In this document: one piece after another, positions 63,309 through 64,000 of the stretch
Layout: every line of letters starts with the position of its first letter
How positions within the stretch are numbered: position 1 is the first letter of the stretch
NCBI RefSeq assembly: GCF_020026915.1
Contig: NZ_JAINUY010000002.1
Location: 124,001 to 188,000 of the forward strand
DNA from: Flavobacterium potami
GTDB taxonomy: Bacteria > Bacteroidota > Bacteroidia > Flavobacteriales > Flavobacteriaceae
Length of the DNA: 64,000 nucleotides
Reading direction: 5' to 3'
Program-made: the position numbers and the translations under genes
Notes under the pieces: generated by a model
What the model was told of the DNA's origin: nothing
Database searches by the model: none
What the model saw: the letters and a program-made list of their open reading frames with translations, nothing else

Positions 63309-63389
63309 GCCACGAATTTCACGAATTCACACTAATTATTCTCGTACAAAAACAAAAAATAATTCGTGAAGATTCGTGAAATTCGTGGC
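63309..63389. repeat. CACGAATT-word palindromic repeat, copy 2
   Basis: GCCACGAATTTCACGAATTC on the left and reverse complement words GATTCGTGAAATTCGTGGC on the right, with an AT-rich centre. Same family as 5921-5999 near the other end of the window. Confidence 0.85.
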
Positions 63390-63398
63390 TAAAAAATA

Positions 63399-64000
63399 TT
63401 ACTCTTCAGTAGAGTTGTTATTTTCTTCTAACTGAGCAGTTTCCTTAATAGGTTTTGTCACTACTTGGTTTTTATCTCCAAAAAGGAATTTCTTTATTGC
63501 AGCAAAAGCAGCTATAATTCCGATCACGATAAACTTTCCGAATTTTGCCAAAACAGCAAAAAATCCAACTTTTGCTAAAACTTTTCCAGCAACTAAACCT
63601 CCAATTGTCCAAGCAGCTACAGTATCTGTATCAGCATCAAAATCTAAATATTTATGGCCTTCGTTAAATTCTACACTTTTAATGATTCCTGGAATACTTG
63701 CTTTAACTTCTTCTAACTGATCTACGCCCGCAACAGCAGAAATATTGTACATTCCTTTTCTTCCCAAAACTCTCAAATCATAGTTAAGCGTATGATTTTT
63801 ATCGGTTCCAAATTGCAATTCTTTTGCCCAATGTAATACTTTTAGGTTGTTGTCGTAATAAGGCTTTGATGCCCATCCAATCAATTGAACTTCAGGATAA
63901 CCTCCTTTTTTTCGTTCTTCATTTGCGGCAGCAACATCTTCTTTCATGGTTTTTAGAAGATCATCATAATCAATATCATCTGCATCATCATCTTTTACAT
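63399..64000 (-). CDS. DUF2167-family membrane protein (5' end outside the window)
   Basis: Partial gene. The reading frame stays open through the right edge (200 codons seen): beyond the first internal Met (63947) it continues upstream with the acidic VKDDDADDIDYDDLLKT. It belongs to the DUF2167 family: GYPEVQLIGWASKPYYDNN, LHWAKELQFG, LNYDLRVLGRKGMYNI, then two membrane helices (about LVAGKVLAKVGFFAVLAKFG and KFIVIGIIAAFAAIKKFLFG) and a polar tail. The family is of unknown function, perhaps membrane-anchored with an exported domain. It starts beyond base 64000. Confidence 0.85.
   Translation of the reverse strand, partial: VKDDDADDIDYDDLLKTMKEDVAAANEERKKGGYPEVQLIGWASKPYYDNNLKVLHWAKELQFGTDKNHTLNYDLRVLGRKGMYNISAVAGVDQLEEVKASIPGIIKSVEFNEGHKYLDFDADTDTVAAWTIGGLVAGKVLAKVGFFAVLAKFGKFIVIGIIAAFAAIKKFLFGDKNQVVTKPIKETAQLEENNNSTEE

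Overview
The window comes from a chromosome of a flavobacterium (Bacteroidota), most likely Flavobacterium. Evidence: AT-rich DNA, starts without Shine-Dalgarno sites, many boxes matching the Bacteroidetes -7 consensus TAnnTTTG, and family markers such as a TonB receptor paired with a DUF4249 lipoprotein, DUF3276, DUF5723, DUF6515, monomeric NADP-isocitrate dehydrogenase, long NusB and a cyclophilin-FKBP fusion. There is no rRNA, recognisable tRNA, insertion sequence, prophage or CRISPR array.

Layout. 0-18.4 kb is almost all minus strand: a muropeptide-type dipeptide epimerase with a partial PLP enzyme, an exported esterase, uvrB, a toxin-antitoxin pair, rlmF, thiamine pyrophosphokinase, small-molecule-binding proteins, a TonB receptor/DUF4249 pair, idh, rplS and trmD. 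18.7-24.5 kb is plus strand: lipoproteins, an FMN reductase, a Tat-type sugar isomerase-like protein, an archaemetzincin-like lipoprotein, a cupin, an MFS carrier, the PPIase fusion and a lipoprotein cytochrome c. 24.6-31.3 kb is mostly minus: an Rnk/GreA-like factor, a thiol-disulfide protein, three serine hydrolases, DUF3276 and an ABC exporter. 31.5-34.2 kb is plus: leucine dehydrogenase, nusB, yajC. 34.5-43.2 kb is minus: pepT, then a formylglycine-generating enzyme, DUF6515 protein, phosphate-selective-type porin, barrel protein and arylsulfatase, which look like a sulfate-ester scavenging block. 43.5-50.7 kb holds pyrD, satD/DUF3307 diverging from HMG-CoA lyase, a DUF5723 pair and guaB. 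50.7-64 kb is minus: a TetX-like monooxygenase with its TetR regulator, an L,D-transpeptidase, a TPR protein, a Nudix hydrolase, purA, fur, rel/spoT, a TrmH-type methyltransferase and a partial DUF2167 protein.

Most notable points. (1) Between satD and the HMG-CoA lyase gene lie four ATTAC-N8-GTAAT dyads at an exact 28-bp period. SatD itself reads like a class III nucleotide-cyclase fold joined to a helix-turn-helix, and its partner DUF3307 has paired His/Asp residues inside its membrane helices. (2) The 3' end of uvrB is duplicated on the far side of one foreign-looking gene, with mostly synonymous differences. (3) A rod-shaped fold upstream of the Rnk-like gene is a candidate small RNA. (4) A TetX relative sits behind a hexanucleotide tract and a TetR operator. 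(5) Many intergenic gaps hold a distinctive kind of repeat: short words in tandem on one arm, with their reverse complements on the other arm. Different word sets occur in different gaps, and at least one copy forms a good terminator.

Limits: families are named from motifs and memory. No database search, folding or expression data were available.
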